Shown one piece after another: positions 40,254 through 49,772 of a stretch of DNA of 64,000 bases. Position 1 is the stretch's first letter, and the number at the start of each line of letters is the position of its first letter. Source of the DNA: Panacagrimonas sp963975245 (lineage in GTDB: Bacteria; Pseudomonadota; Gammaproteobacteria; Nevskiales; Nevskiaceae); NCBI GenBank assembly GCA_963975245.1, contig CAXBFJ010000003.1, positions 248,001 to 312,000 on the forward strand, read 5' to 3'. The notes beneath the pieces are model-generated. The model was not told the origin of the DNA. It did no database searches and saw only the letters and a list, made by a program, of their open reading frames with translations. Position numbers and translations under genes: made by a program.

Positions 40254-40997
40254 CTAATGACTGATGAATCCCGCCAGCCGCTGCTCGATGTTTCGCGGGT
40301 TTTCACCCTTAGCGATGGCGACAATGCCTTCGATCAGCAATTCACGGTGTCTGGACTGCTCATTGATGATGGCCTTCAGCTTTGCGGATACGGGGAGGAA
40401 AAATAGGTTCGCGAACGCAATGCCGTAGATAGTTGCGACGAAAGCCGCTGCAATTCCAACGCCCAGTTTCGAGGGATCGGCCAGGTTCTTCATCACTGCC
40501 ATCAGGCCCAGCACGGCGCCAATGATGCCAAGAGTGGGCGCGTAAATGCCCATGCCCTCGTACACCTTGGAGGCGGTCAGGTCGTGATGCTCTCGGGCCG
40601 ACACCTCTACTTCGAGAATGCCACGAATGGTTTCCGGCTCGGTGCCATCCACCAGCATCTGCAGCGCCTTCTTGATAAAGGCATCGGGTTCGCTTTCCAC
40701 AATGGACTCCAGCGCCAGCAATCCCTGTTTGCGTGACAGTGAGCTCCACTCGACGATGCGTTCTACTTCACGCTCAAGATTCGGCGTAGGTGCAAACACG
40801 GTCCACTTGAGAATCTTGAGTGCATGCTTGAGCGTGGCCAGTGGCGTATGCAGGCTGATCGCCGCAATGGTGCCGATAATCACGATCACAAAGGCCGCCG
40901 GACTCCAGAGCGATGCAATGCCACTGCCCTTGAGGACACTTCCGCCCAGCACTGCAACCAGCGCCAGCACGATGCCGACCACTGTCATCTTGTCCAT
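40254..40997 (-). CDS. motC: Flagellar stator protein MotC (MotA-like)
   Basis: A 247-residue MotA-family stator protein with four membrane helices (about 4-24, 28-50, 140-165, 175-200) and a cytosolic loop between helices 2 and 3 that contacts FliG. Family motifs: LGGSVLKGSGIASL, SREARxx-equivalent LSRKQGLLALE, and MGIYAPTLGIIGAVLGLM with the conserved proline region. The start is taken at the ATG opening MDKMTVVG, as in other MotC proteins; a TTG seven codons upstream is possible and would overlap the CheA stop. No strong ribosome binding site is visible. Confidence 0.92.
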   Translation of the reverse strand: MDKMTVVGIVLALVAVLGGSVLKGSGIASLWSPAAFVIVIIGTIAAISLHTPLATLKHALKILKWTVFAPTPNLEREVERIVEWSSLSRKQGLLALESIVESEPDAFIKKALQMLVDGTEPETIRGILEVEVSAREHHDLTASKVYEGMGIYAPTLGIIGAVLGLMAVMKNLADPSKLGVGIAAAFVATIYGIAFANLFFLPVSAKLKAIINEQSRHRELLIEGIVAIAKGENPRNIEQRLAGFISH

Positions 40998-41004
40998 GCT
41001 GGGC

Positions 41005-42762
41005 TTAGCGGGCGTCAATTTGATTCACCTGTTCCGGATCAATGATCAGGGCAACACGGCCATCGCCGGTGACTGTGGCTCCCGCAAAGCCGGGCATGCC
41101 CTGCAAACCACGCCCCAGCGGCTTGATCACGATTTCCTCGCGTCCGGAGACTTCATCCACCAGCAATGCATGCAGTTGTTCACCGCATCGCACATTGATG
41201 ATGCGGCCCTGCTTGGCCAGCGGCGCGCCACTCCACTCACGCAGGTCCATCAGCGGAAGGTCTCCCTGTCGACCGCAATGCAGTCGCCGGCCCCCGACTG
41301 TCTGTACATCTCCGGCGTCGAAGTCAGTCACATCGCTCACCTGTGACAACGGTATGGCGTAAGGCCTGCCACCGACGCCGAGCATCAGGGCCGGCAGAAC
41401 TGCCAGAGTCAGTGGCACCCTGAGACGGAACCTTGAACCTTCGCCAAGGGCAGAATCAATTTCGACGCTGCCACCCAGCTCGCTCAGGCGTGAACGGACC
41501 ACATCCATCCCCACGCCTCGCCCCGATACATCGGTTACCACCTGCTTGGTCGAAAACCCGGGCAGGAAGATTAGATCCAGACATTCTCTGGCAGTGAGCC
41601 GTGAAGCCTGCTCATGCTCGATCAGACCTTTCTCCAGCGCTTTGCTGCGGATGACGTCCGGATCAATACCCGCCCCATCGTCGGCAATGAGAATCACGAT
41701 GTGATCACCGTGCTGTTCGGCCTCAAGTCGCACATGACCTACCGAAGCCTTTCCGCTGCTGCGACGCTGATCGGATGACTCGATACCGTGATCCACACTA
41801 TTGCGGATCAGGTGAACCAGAGGATCAGCCAGCCCCTCGACCAATGATTTGTCCAACTCTACCGACTCACCGATCAGGCTCAGCTCTACCTCCTTGCCCA
41901 GATTGCGTGCCAGTTCGCGAACAATGCGCGGATAGCGGGAAAATAGTTTGCCGATCGGCTGCATGCGCAGGCGCATCACGGCAGATTGCAGGGATGAAGT
42001 GACTTGATCCACTTCCTTGACCGCTCTGGCCAGAACCGGGTCACCCTTTTCGGAAATAGTTTTCAGCCGGTTGCGCGCGAGGATCAGTTCGCCAGCCAGA
42101 TTCACGATGGCATCCAGGCGCCGGGTCTCGACACGCAAAGTCGATTCGATTGCGGATTTCTCGGCAGCTGGCTTGGCAGCTGGCCTGGCCGATGGTCTCG
42201 ACGCGGCAGTGGCGGTCTTCTCCGGAAGCGCCGCTGCGGTCTCTTCAATTTTGGGCGAAGGCGCAGGTGGCGGCGAATCCTCTGCGGCCTTTGCATTCCC
42301 ACTGCCAGGTGCAGCGCCAGCTCCATGGAATTGATCCAGCAGGGCTTCGAATTCGTCCTCATCGATGTTACCGGAAGCCTTCGGACTCAGCAGATCGCGA
42401 AGACTCGAGAGCACGGCCTCAGGTGCATCGATCGCATCCTGTCCTGCCCCCACGCTCGCCAACTGCTCTTCCATGACGCTAAGCGCGGCCAGCAGCGCGT
42501 CTTCCACCTGACGACTCGGCACCAGCTTTCCGCCACGCAGTGCATTGACGACATCTTCGGCGGCATGGCAGACCGACACGACCGGCTGCAAATCCAGAAA
42601 TCCTGCCCCGCCCTTGACGGTATGAAACGCCCGGAAGACCCGATTGATTCGCTCGGCGTCCGCGCCTGACTCCGCCAGGCCCATCAGGTCCGGACCCAGT
42701 GCCTCCAGCAGTTCGCCTGCTTCAGCCAGAAAATCCTGAGCGAGTTCATTATCCATGGGCAT
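41005..42762 (-). CDS. cheA: Chemotaxis histidine kinase CheA (flagellar cluster)
   Basis: A 585-residue CheA. P1/Hpt has the phospho-histidine in FRAFHTVKGGAGF (about residue 47); a Pro/Ala-rich linker (140-205) replaces a clear P2; P3 (IVNLAGELILARNRLK), P4 ATPase (NSVDHGIES, IADDGAGID, GRGVGMDVVRSRL) and P5 (about 460-580) follow. It lies after cheZ and before motC, the standard flagellar position; the cheB gene normally found between cheA and motC in Pseudomonas is missing here. It phosphorylates the CheY at 43392. Confidence 0.94.
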   Translation of the reverse strand: MPMDNELAQDFLAEAGELLEALGPDLMGLAESGADAERINRVFRAFHTVKGGAGFLDLQPVVSVCHAAEDVVNALRGGKLVPSRQVEDALLAALSVMEEQLASVGAGQDAIDAPEAVLSSLRDLLSPKASGNIDEDEFEALLDQFHGAGAAPGSGNAKAAEDSPPPAPSPKIEETAAALPEKTATAASRPSARPAAKPAAEKSAIESTLRVETRRLDAIVNLAGELILARNRLKTISEKGDPVLARAVKEVDQVTSSLQSAVMRLRMQPIGKLFSRYPRIVRELARNLGKEVELSLIGESVELDKSLVEGLADPLVHLIRNSVDHGIESSDQRRSSGKASVGHVRLEAEQHGDHIVILIADDGAGIDPDVIRSKALEKGLIEHEQASRLTARECLDLIFLPGFSTKQVVTDVSGRGVGMDVVRSRLSELGGSVEIDSALGEGSRFRLRVPLTLAVLPALMLGVGGRPYAIPLSQVSDVTDFDAGDVQTVGGRRLHCGRQGDLPLMDLREWSGAPLAKQGRIINVRCGEQLHALLVDEVSGREEIVIKPLGRGLQGMPGFAGATVTGDGRVALIIDPEQVNQIDAR

Positions 42763-42782
42763 GGCCGTTCACCCGCGGCGCT

Positions 42783-43382
42783 TCAGATACCAAGACCTGA
42801 CAAGAGGCTGTCTGCCTCTGACTGGTCAGCTGCCTTATCCAGCCCCGGGACCCGCGTTCCCAACTCCGGCCCAGCTGCTGATGGCGAAACAAACTCTGCT
42901 TCCGCAGGCGCATCGCCAAGCAGTTGCGTCAATGCGTCTTCGGTTTGCTTTAGAAGCGCCGCCACACGCTTGATGATCTGCCCAGACAGGTCCTGATATG
43001 CCTGAGCTTCGGTCATTTCATTGAGAATTTCGCGCAGACGAACCTGTCCGGCTGGCATTGCGCCTTCGCTGAGCAACTGCCTGGCTTCATCGACCAGATC
43101 CAAAGTGACATTGGCCGCACGCTCGGTCATGTGGACCACATGATCCAAGCGTGAACCGGCATCCGCCAGATCATGGCTTGCCAGACGGCTGAGCGTCCCG
43201 CGCACCGGCAGATTCTGCAAACCCTCATGGAGTACGTGGGTCACCTGGGCCAGACCCTTGCGCATTCTGGCGGCATCACCGTACATCCCGGACAGGATTG
43301 CCTCCGCTTCGCAGGCTTTGCCGGCCTCGAGCAATGCCACGATTTGGCGCATCTCCCCGAGCAAGTCTGTGCTGGATTTCAC
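42783..43382 (-). CDS. cheZ: CheY-P phosphatase CheZ
   Basis: A 199-residue CheZ. The long helical hairpin contains the catalytic motif AYQDLSGQIIKRV with Asp131 and Gln135 (the D-x3-Q pair that acts on CheY-P), and the C-terminus ADSLLSGLGI matches the flexible CheY-binding tail (DDLLxxLGF type), here ending in Ile instead of Phe. It dephosphorylates CheY-P to end the signal. It lies nine bases after cheY and 20 bases before cheA. Confidence 0.93.
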   Translation of the reverse strand: MKSSTDLLGEMRQIVALLEAGKACEAEAILSGMYGDAARMRKGLAQVTHVLHEGLQNLPVRGTLSRLASHDLADAGSRLDHVVHMTERAANVTLDLVDEARQLLSEGAMPAGQVRLREILNEMTEAQAYQDLSGQIIKRVAALLKQTEDALTQLLGDAPAEAEFVSPSAAGPELGTRVPGLDKAADQSEADSLLSGLGI

Positions 43383-43391
43383 GACCGCGCC

Positions 43392-43784
43392 TCAGGCCGC
43401 AGCCGCCAGTCGTTCGAAAATCTTGTCTATCTTCTCCTTGAGCGTCACGGCCGTGAAAGGCTTGATGATGTAGCCGTTCACGCCTGCCTGCGCGGCCTCA
43501 ATGATCTGTTCGCGACTCGCTTCCGCGGTCACCATCAGAACCGGAAGATGTGCCAACTTGGCATCGGCGCGAATCGCGCGCAGAAGCTCGATACCCGTCA
43601 TTCCAGGCATGTTCCAGTCGGTCACGACAAACTCGAAATCGCCAGCCTGAAGCGCGGTAATCGCCGTTGATCCATCGTCGGCTTCCTGCATGTTGGTGAA
43701 GCCCAGTTCGCCGAGCAGGTTCTTCACAATCCTTCGCATCGTGGAGAAATCATCCACCACCAGAATTTTCATATCGGTCTTCAT
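43392..43784 (-). CDS. cheY: Chemotaxis response regulator CheY (flagellar cluster)
   Basis: A 130-residue CheY: ILVVDDFSTMRRIVKNLLGELGF with the acidic pair, phospho-acceptor Asp in FVVTDWNMPGMTG (about residue 58), Thr in VLMVTAEA, and Lys in YIIKPF. It closely follows the E. coli-type CheY pattern and should bind FliM to switch rotation. The ATG at 43784 is preferred since GGAG lies seven bases upstream; an earlier ATG four codons ahead overlaps that site. It begins 19 bases after the fliA stop. Confidence 0.95.
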   Translation of the reverse strand: MKTDMKILVVDDFSTMRRIVKNLLGELGFTNMQEADDGSTAITALQAGDFEFVVTDWNMPGMTGIELLRAIRADAKLAHLPVLMVTAEASREQIIEAAQAGVNGYIIKPFTAVTLKEKIDKIFERLAAAA

Positions 43785-43803
43785 TGTTTTCTCCATTCAA
43801 GAT

Positions 43804-44517
43804 TCAGTGCAGCCAGTCGCCCAGGCGAGCGCGCAATCTCACCAGTGCCTGACCATGGATCTGACAAACGCGCGACTCGCTGACACCGATCACCGCGGCG
43901 ATCTCGCGCAGGTTTAGTTCCTGTTCGTAGTACAAGGACATCACCAGTCGCTCACGCTCTGGCAGATTGGCAACGGCATGCACCAGATCGCTGCGAAACT
44001 CGCTGTTCTCAACGTCTTCTTCGGGGGTATCCAGTGCGCCGATGCCGTCCACAACATCTGCCGGGAGTTCATCGAGACTCATCAGGGGCGCGCTGGCGGC
44101 CTCGCGATTGAGTTGCTGGAGTTCGTGCGCGTCAATGCCAAGTTCCCTGGCAACTTCAGCATCGCTGGCTGCCCTGCCCGTACGGGCCTCGATCGCCCGA
44201 ACCGCTTTTGCCGCTTCGCGTGATTTGCGATGAACAGAGCGCGGCGTCCAGTCTCCACGTCGCAATTCATCCAGCATCGCGCCGCGGATTCGAATACCGG
44301 CAAACGTCGAGAAGCTGGCGCCCTGTGAGGCATCAAAGTGTCTCGCCGCTTCCAGCAAACCCACCATGCCGGCCTGAATCAGGTCATCGACTTCCACGCT
44401 GGCGGGAAGACGTGCTGCCAGGTGATAGGCGATGCGTCGCACCAGTTCGGAGTGCTCCGTCACCACCGTGTCCACCGCAGGCTGACTGACCTGCAGATAG
44501 GCGCGGGCGACACTCAC
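43804..44517 (-). CDS. fliA: Flagellar sigma factor FliA (sigma-28)
   Basis: A 237-residue sigma-28 factor that transcribes late flagellar and chemotaxis genes. Region 2 is VDDLIQAGMVGLLEAARHFD with ASFSTFAGIRIRGAMLDELRR; region 3 SREAAKAVRAIEARTGR-like; region 4 PERERLVMSLYYEQELNLREIAAVIGVSESRVCQIH. The start is the GTG that forms a GTGA overlap with the flhG stop; upstream in-frame codons have no family similarity. A FliA-type promoter is recognisable in the window at 28689. Confidence 0.95.
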   Translation of the reverse strand: MSVARAYLQVSQPAVDTVVTEHSELVRRIAYHLAARLPASVEVDDLIQAGMVGLLEAARHFDASQGASFSTFAGIRIRGAMLDELRRGDWTPRSVHRKSREAAKAVRAIEARTGRAASDAEVARELGIDAHELQQLNREAASAPLMSLDELPADVVDGIGALDTPEEDVENSEFRSDLVHAVANLPERERLVMSLYYEQELNLREIAAVIGVSESRVCQIHGQALVRLRARLGDWLH

Positions 44518-45398
44518 GCAAAGGCTCCTGCGGATACCTGAGGGCACGCCGAGGCCACCAGTCGTTCGACAAAAAATTCGAGATTGCCGCGTGCGCCTGT
44601 CGGCAGTTCAAAGCGACTCGCCCTGAGCGCAATTTGCCTAAACGCTGCTCCTGATGCGCTGCCGGGGTACGCCTCGACCACGGCCTTCTGCTTGCGAATG
44701 GCGCGTTTGAGCATTTCATCGTGTGGCACCGAACCCAGCAGTTCGAGGTTGACATCAAGAAAACGCTCCGTGACTCGCCGAAGCTTTTCGTAGACCTCGC
44801 GCCCTTCTGCCGCTGAGCGCACCATGTTGGCTACGACATTGATTCTCGACACGCCGTAATCGCGGGACAAGAGTTTGATCAGGGCATAGGCATCGGTCAG
44901 GGAGGCCGGTTCATTGCATGCCACCACGATGGCCTCCTGAGCGGCCTGACTGAAGGTCAGAACGCTGTCTGAAAGGCCAGCAGCATTGTCGATGATCAGC
45001 ACATCGAGCGGCCGCTTGATCTCGCTGAAGGCGTTGATGAGTCCGACATGCTCCGCCGGATCCAGCCCGGCCATTCGTCGCTGCCCGGATGCTGCCGGCA
45101 CGATCATCAGGCCCATTGGACCTTCAACCATGGTCTCTTCCAGCGTGCACTGGCCGCTCAGGACATGCGACAGATTGAACGCCGGTTGCAGACCCAGCAG
45201 CACATCCACGTTTGCCAGTCCCAGGTCAGCATCCAGCAACATGACTTCCAGATTCAGCATGCGCAGGGCCAGCGCCAGATTGACTGACAGACTGGTCTTG
45301 CCCACACCACCCTTACCGCTGCACACCGCAATGACCCGGACCGGCTTACCAGCGCCTGCCCTGAGGCCGTCGGCCTGCCCGTAGTCGAATTCAGCCAT
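44514..45398 (-). CDS. flhG: Flagellar number regulator FlhG (FleN), MinD-like ATPase
   Basis: A 294-residue MinD/ParA-type ATPase. The deviant Walker A is CSGKGGVGKTSLSVNLALAL (about residues 22-40), then LDADLGLANVDVLLGL and VLIIDNAAGLSDSVL. FlhG/FleN limits flagellar number by antagonising FlhF and FleQ; here it may act on the FleQ-like activator at 60547. The ATG at 45398 overlaps the end of flhF by eight bases. Confidence 0.94.
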   Translation of the reverse strand: MAEFDYGQADGLRAGAGKPVRVIAVCSGKGGVGKTSLSVNLALALRMLNLEVMLLDADLGLANVDVLLGLQPAFNLSHVLSGQCTLEETMVEGPMGLMIVPAASGQRRMAGLDPAEHVGLINAFSEIKRPLDVLIIDNAAGLSDSVLTFSQAAQEAIVVACNEPASLTDAYALIKLLSRDYGVSRINVVANMVRSAAEGREVYEKLRRVTERFLDVNLELLGSVPHDEMLKRAIRKQKAVVEAYPGSASGAAFRQIALRASRFELPTGARGNLEFFVERLVASACPQVSAGAFA

Positions 45399-46551
45399 TA
45401 GTGACAGCCTCCTGACTCCTCTGCATCCCCTCTGGACGATCATCAGGCTGACGCGCCGAATGCACCGCGCGTACCGTCAGGTCCGGCGCGCGCGCCGGGT
45501 GCAGGTCTTCCGGCACCCGCTGACCATCGGTAATGAATGCAACCGGTAACTTGCGCCGGATGACCACTGAAAGAGACTCACCCAGACGGTGGGTTTCATC
45601 GACCTTGGTCAGGATGCTGGCAAAAGGTTTGACCTCGGAAAATCGTCCTGCGGCCGTTTCCAGATCACCGAGCTGGCCATTGGCTGGCATCACCAGCATG
45701 GAGCGAACCTTTCCGCACTGCGCCAGTCGTTCAAGCTGACCGTGCAGACGAGCGTCTCGCGGGCTGATGCCAGCGGTATCCAGTAGCACCACAGGGCAAT
45801 CAGCGACGCGGGCCAGACTGTTGGAAAGATTGTCCTGCGGTCCGATCACCGACACGGGAACCCCCAGCAGTCGTCCGTAATAGGACAGTTGTTCCTGCGC
45901 ACTGACTCGATAGGTGTCGAGCGTCATCAGCACGACGGAGCGCCGCCCGTAACGTTTCACTGCACGCGCCGCTAGCTTGGCCAGGGTCGTGGTCTTGCCA
46001 ACGCCGGTAGGCCCTACCAAGGCCAGAACACCGGGTTGCGCCAGGGGATCCTTGGACAGCACCGGGATGCGGCGGGACAGCCAGCCCAGTGGCAGATAGC
46101 GTGCACGCGCCTCATCGGTTCCGTCGGGAAGCTCCAGAGAGACTTCGCGGGCAATGTCGTGTGCAAAGCCCAGTCCCTCCATCATGCGCAGCGTTCTTGC
46201 GCGCTGCGGGTCACGATTGACTTCGGAATCCCGACGCGTTTCTGCCTGCGCTTCAATCAGGCGACGCATGCCCATCAGCTCGCGCGACAAGGCCTGCAAG
46301 GCAGGGTCCTGCGACCAGGTGATCTTCGACACTTCCGCCTGGCTGGCCGCAACTTCAGATGGCCTGGGCTTTGACTTGGGCACTTTCAGCGCCTCGCGAA
46401 TCAGCGCCTCGTCATAATCAATGGCAGCAACCACTTCGACACCGCCGGTCACCCGATGGCTGGAAAGAATGACGGCATCCGGCCCTTGCTGCTCACGTAC
46501 CTGGCGCATGGCCTCACGCATGCTTGCAGCTGAAAATCGTTTTATTTTCAT
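45391..46551 (-). CDS. flhF: Flagellar placement GTPase FlhF
   Basis: A 386-residue SRP-type GTPase that sets the polar site of the flagellum. The N-terminal B domain (MKIKRFSAASMREAMRQVREQQG) is followed by the NG domain: G1 GPTGVGKTTTLAKLAAR (about 190-206), MTLDTYRVSAQEQLSYYG, the DTAGI region (VLLDTAGISPRD) and TKVDE. Presence with FlhG argues for polar flagellation. Confidence 0.95.
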   Translation of the reverse strand: MKIKRFSAASMREAMRQVREQQGPDAVILSSHRVTGGVEVVAAIDYDEALIREALKVPKSKPRPSEVAASQAEVSKITWSQDPALQALSRELMGMRRLIEAQAETRRDSEVNRDPQRARTLRMMEGLGFAHDIAREVSLELPDGTDEARARYLPLGWLSRRIPVLSKDPLAQPGVLALVGPTGVGKTTTLAKLAARAVKRYGRRSVVLMTLDTYRVSAQEQLSYYGRLLGVPVSVIGPQDNLSNSLARVADCPVVLLDTAGISPRDARLHGQLERLAQCGKVRSMLVMPANGQLGDLETAAGRFSEVKPFASILTKVDETHRLGESLSVVIRRKLPVAFITDGQRVPEDLHPARAPDLTVRAVHSARQPDDRPEGMQRSQEAVTNG

Positions 46552-46578
46552 ATCGAGACTCTCACTAAGGCGTGGTGA

Positions 46579-48642
46579 TCAATCGACAGTGGCGACAATA
46601 CGGACCTGCACGCTGTCGGGGACTTCGTGATAGGCAAGCACGTGTGAGCCGGGCGCAGCCTGTCGCACGAAGCGCGAGATAAGCTGGCGCAGAGGTCCTG
46701 CCACCAGCAGCACCACCGGCTTGCCGAGCGCGGTCTGGCGTTCAGCATGCTTGGCAATGGATTTCTGCAGTCGTTCGGCAAGTCCGGGCTCCAGCGCTTG
46801 AGATTGGTTCTGTACTGCCTCTTGCAGAACCTGTTCCAAGGCCGAATTGAGCGTGAGTGCCGGAAGTTCGTCAGTCAGACCGTTGATTTCCTGCACGATC
46901 TGGCGAGAAAGACGCGCCCGCACGGATTCCATCATCTGTGTCGGATCCACACCGCGCGGCGCCAGCTCCGTCAAAGTCTCGACGATCACCTTGAGATTGC
47001 GGATACAGACACGTTCCTGAAGCAGGCCCTGAAGCACCCGCGCCAGTGACGCTAGGGGCACAACCTTGGGAATGTTGTCCTCCACCAGCTTCGGCGCCTG
47101 CGTGGCCAGGTGATCCACCAGCTTCTGCACTTCCTCAAATCCCAGAAGCTCGTGCGCCTGTTCCTTGAGCACCGATGAAAGATGCGTCGCCATTACGGTT
47201 GCCGGGTCCACAACCGTATAGCCCTGCACCTGCGCACTGGTCCTGGCATTGCGAGTGACCCAGATCGCAGGCAGGCCAAATGCGGGGTCCTTGCCGCGTA
47301 CGCCTTCAATTGGAGGCAGTGTTCCGCCGGGGTCCAGGGCCATGTCGCGATCGACATGAACTTCACCTTCTGCCATGGGAACCCCATGAATCAGGATGCG
47401 GTAACTGCTTGCGGGCAGCTCAAGGTTGTCACGAACGTGCACCGCCGGCAGCAGGAACCCCAGTTCCTGAGACAGCTTGCGCCGCACGCCCTTGATCCGC
47501 GGCATCACTTCACCGCCCTGTGCGCGATCAACCAGCGGAATTAACCGGTAACCCACCTCGATGCCCACGGCGTCGACGTTCGGAACATCGTTCCAGCTGA
47601 GTTCCTCGCTTTCCCTTGGGGCTTCTTCCACAGCCTCGGGCTGACTTTGTGCCTGCACCGCTGATCGCGCCATCCACCAGGCCAGGCCGCCGCAAACGGC
47701 AGCCAGCGTCAGGAACACCAGGTTCGGCATTCCGGGAATCGCACCAAGAACACACAGGATGCCAGCCGATATGCCCAATACCTTGGGCCGTCCGACCAGC
47801 TGATGGATGAGCTGCTTGCCCATTTCCTGCGACCGTGAAACGCGTGTCACCAGAATGGCCACGGCCGTGGACAGCAGCAGCGCAGGGACCTGCGCGACCA
47901 GACCGTCGCCGATGGTCAGCAAGGTATAGGTTTGAGCTGCCTGCGAAAAGCTCAGGCCATGACTCATGGTGCCGATGGCAATGCCGCCGATGATGTTGAT
48001 CGCCAGAATCAGCAGGCCGGCAATGGCATCACCGCGAACAAACTTGGAAGCACCATCCATAGAGCCATAAAAATCTGCTTCTTCGCGGACTTCCTCACGC
48101 TTGAGCTTGGCATCTTCACGGCTGAGCAAACCGGCATTGAGATCGGCATCGATGGCCATCTGGCGTCCAGGCATCGCGTCCAGGGTGAAGCGCGCGGATA
48201 CCTCGGACACGCGACCCGAACCCTTGGTAATCACCACAAAGTTGATCAGGGTCAGGATCATGAACACCGTCAGACCCACGGCGTAGTCACCACCCACCAC
48301 GAAGTCGCCGAAAGCCTCGATCACGTGTCCTGCTGCATCTGGGCCTTCGTGACCTCGCATCAGCACCACGCGGGTTGAAGCCACGTTCAAGGTCAGGCGG
48401 AACAAGGTGGCCACCAACAGCACCGTCGGGAACATGGAAAATTCCAGCGGTCGCATGACATAAACCACCGCCAGCATGACGATGATCGACAGCGTGATGT
48501 TCAAGGTAAACATCAAATCAAGCGCCATCGCCGGTAGTGGCACCACCATCATGGCGAGCAGGACAACCACTATTAGCGGCGCACCCAGCGATTGCGAGGC
48601 GACCCGCCGGAAATCAAATGAAGAGGTCTGACTCACTGCCAT
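46579..48642 (-). CDS. flhA: Flagellar export gate protein FlhA
   Basis: A 687-residue FlhA. The N-terminal half has about eight membrane helices and the conserved FHIPEP loop (GRQMAIDADLNAGLL, REEADFYGSMDGASKFVRGD) between helices 4 and 5; the C-terminal half (about 360-687) is the cytosolic domain that forms the nonameric substrate-docking ring. It couples proton motive force to type III export. It overlaps flhB by ten bases. Confidence 0.95.
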   Translation of the reverse strand: MAVSQTSSFDFRRVASQSLGAPLIVVVLLAMMVVPLPAMALDLMFTLNITLSIIVMLAVVYVMRPLEFSMFPTVLLVATLFRLTLNVASTRVVLMRGHEGPDAAGHVIEAFGDFVVGGDYAVGLTVFMILTLINFVVITKGSGRVSEVSARFTLDAMPGRQMAIDADLNAGLLSREDAKLKREEVREEADFYGSMDGASKFVRGDAIAGLLILAINIIGGIAIGTMSHGLSFSQAAQTYTLLTIGDGLVAQVPALLLSTAVAILVTRVSRSQEMGKQLIHQLVGRPKVLGISAGILCVLGAIPGMPNLVFLTLAAVCGGLAWWMARSAVQAQSQPEAVEEAPRESEELSWNDVPNVDAVGIEVGYRLIPLVDRAQGGEVMPRIKGVRRKLSQELGFLLPAVHVRDNLELPASSYRILIHGVPMAEGEVHVDRDMALDPGGTLPPIEGVRGKDPAFGLPAIWVTRNARTSAQVQGYTVVDPATVMATHLSSVLKEQAHELLGFEEVQKLVDHLATQAPKLVEDNIPKVVPLASLARVLQGLLQERVCIRNLKVIVETLTELAPRGVDPTQMMESVRARLSRQIVQEINGLTDELPALTLNSALEQVLQEAVQNQSQALEPGLAERLQKSIAKHAERQTALGKPVVLLVAGPLRQLISRFVRQAAPGSHVLAYHEVPDSVQVRIVATVD

Positions 48643-49772
48643 GGCATTGCCTTCGATTGAAGATGCTTGGGAATTTCAGGCTGCGGAGGTCCGCTGCCCA
48701 CCGATGCAGGATTGCGCTGCACGCGGTAGACCCAGGTCAGGATCTGCGCGATGGCAGTGAACAGATCTGGCGGTATTTCATGACCCAGATCAGTGGTGCG
48801 ATACAGGACGCGGGCCAGCGGCGCAGAACTCAGCACCGGCACCCGGTGCTCGGATGCCACCTTCTTGATCTGTTCTGCAATCAAACCCGCACCTTTGGCT
48901 ACCACACGCGGCGCACGGTCATGGCCTGCGTCGTACTTCAGGGCCACGGCCACATGCACAGGGTTGACCAGAATCACATCGGCGCTGGGCACTTCATCCA
49001 TCATTCGGCCGCGAGCCATCTCCTGCTGCAACTGCCGCAGACGCGCTTTCACTTCTGGTCGGCCTTCGCTCTCCTTGGACTCATCTCGTGTTTCCTGTCG
49101 GGTCATGCGCAGGTCCCGCTGATGCTTCCATATCTGGTAAGGCGCATCGATCAGGCCAATCAAGACATAGGCCGCAGCACTGGCGATGCAGGCCGTGATC
49201 GCCAGTGCAAAGGCTTTCATCACCCCCATCTCAGTGGCCATCTGGCCCAGACCGAGCCAATGCTCGCGGGTACTGACAATGACCCAGACCGCGACACCCC
49301 CGACCAGAAATGCCTTGAAAATGGCTTTGAGAAGCTCGACCAGCGCATTGAGAGAGAACATGCGCTTCAGGCCGCTCAATGGATTGAGTTTCTTCAGGTC
49401 GGGCATCACCGCTTTGCCGGATATATTCCAGCCACCGATGAGTAGACCACCTGCCAGCGCCGCGAAAACGGCAGCGAGCATGACCGGCAACAGCGGAGTG
49501 AACAGCGCACCGGCCACCCTTGCCATGGCGGTCATCATGTCGCCAGAGGTTTCAAAATCGAAGCGTGCTGGCTGAGTCAACGCAAAGTGCATGGCATTGC
49601 CCATGTCCGAGACCATGCTCTGCCCCTGCATGGCCAGCACACCGCTGACAGCCAGCACCACAGCAGCACCGGTCAGCTCACGACCACGCGGCAACTGGCC
49701 TTTCTTGCGGGCATCCACGATCCGCTTCGGGGTCGCCTCCTCGGTCTTGTCCTCCTGGCTCTTGTCACTCAT
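48633..49772 (-). CDS. flhB: Flagellar export switch protein FlhB
   Basis: A 379-residue FlhB with four membrane helices (about 35-50, 88-112, 145-165, 185-207) and the cytosolic autocleavage domain. The cleavage motif is NPVH at residues 270-273 where the usual sequence is NPTH; Asn, Pro and His are kept, so Asn-Pro cleavage should still be possible. It changes export specificity from hook to filament with FliK. The ATG at 49772 forms an ATGA overlap with fliR. Confidence 0.94.
   Translation of the reverse strand: MSDKSQEDKTEEATPKRIVDARKKGQLPRGRELTGAAVVLAVSGVLAMQGQSMVSDMGNAMHFALTQPARFDFETSGDMMTAMARVAGALFTPLLPVMLAAVFAALAGGLLIGGWNISGKAVMPDLKKLNPLSGLKRMFSLNALVELLKAIFKAFLVGGVAVWVIVSTREHWLGLGQMATEMGVMKAFALAITACIASAAAYVLIGLIDAPYQIWKHQRDLRMTRQETRDESKESEGRPEVKARLRQLQQEMARGRMMDEVPSADVILVNPVHVAVALKYDAGHDRAPRVVAKGAGLIAEQIKKVASEHRVPVLSSAPLARVLYRTTDLGHEIPPDLFTAIAQILTWVYRVQRNPASVGSGPPQPEIPKHLQSKAMPWQ

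Noticed and set aside
40998..41018. TTG start adding seven codons to motC
   Set aside because: It would overlap the cheA stop, has no ribosome binding site and lengthens the protein beyond the usual MotC start MDxxxxxG.
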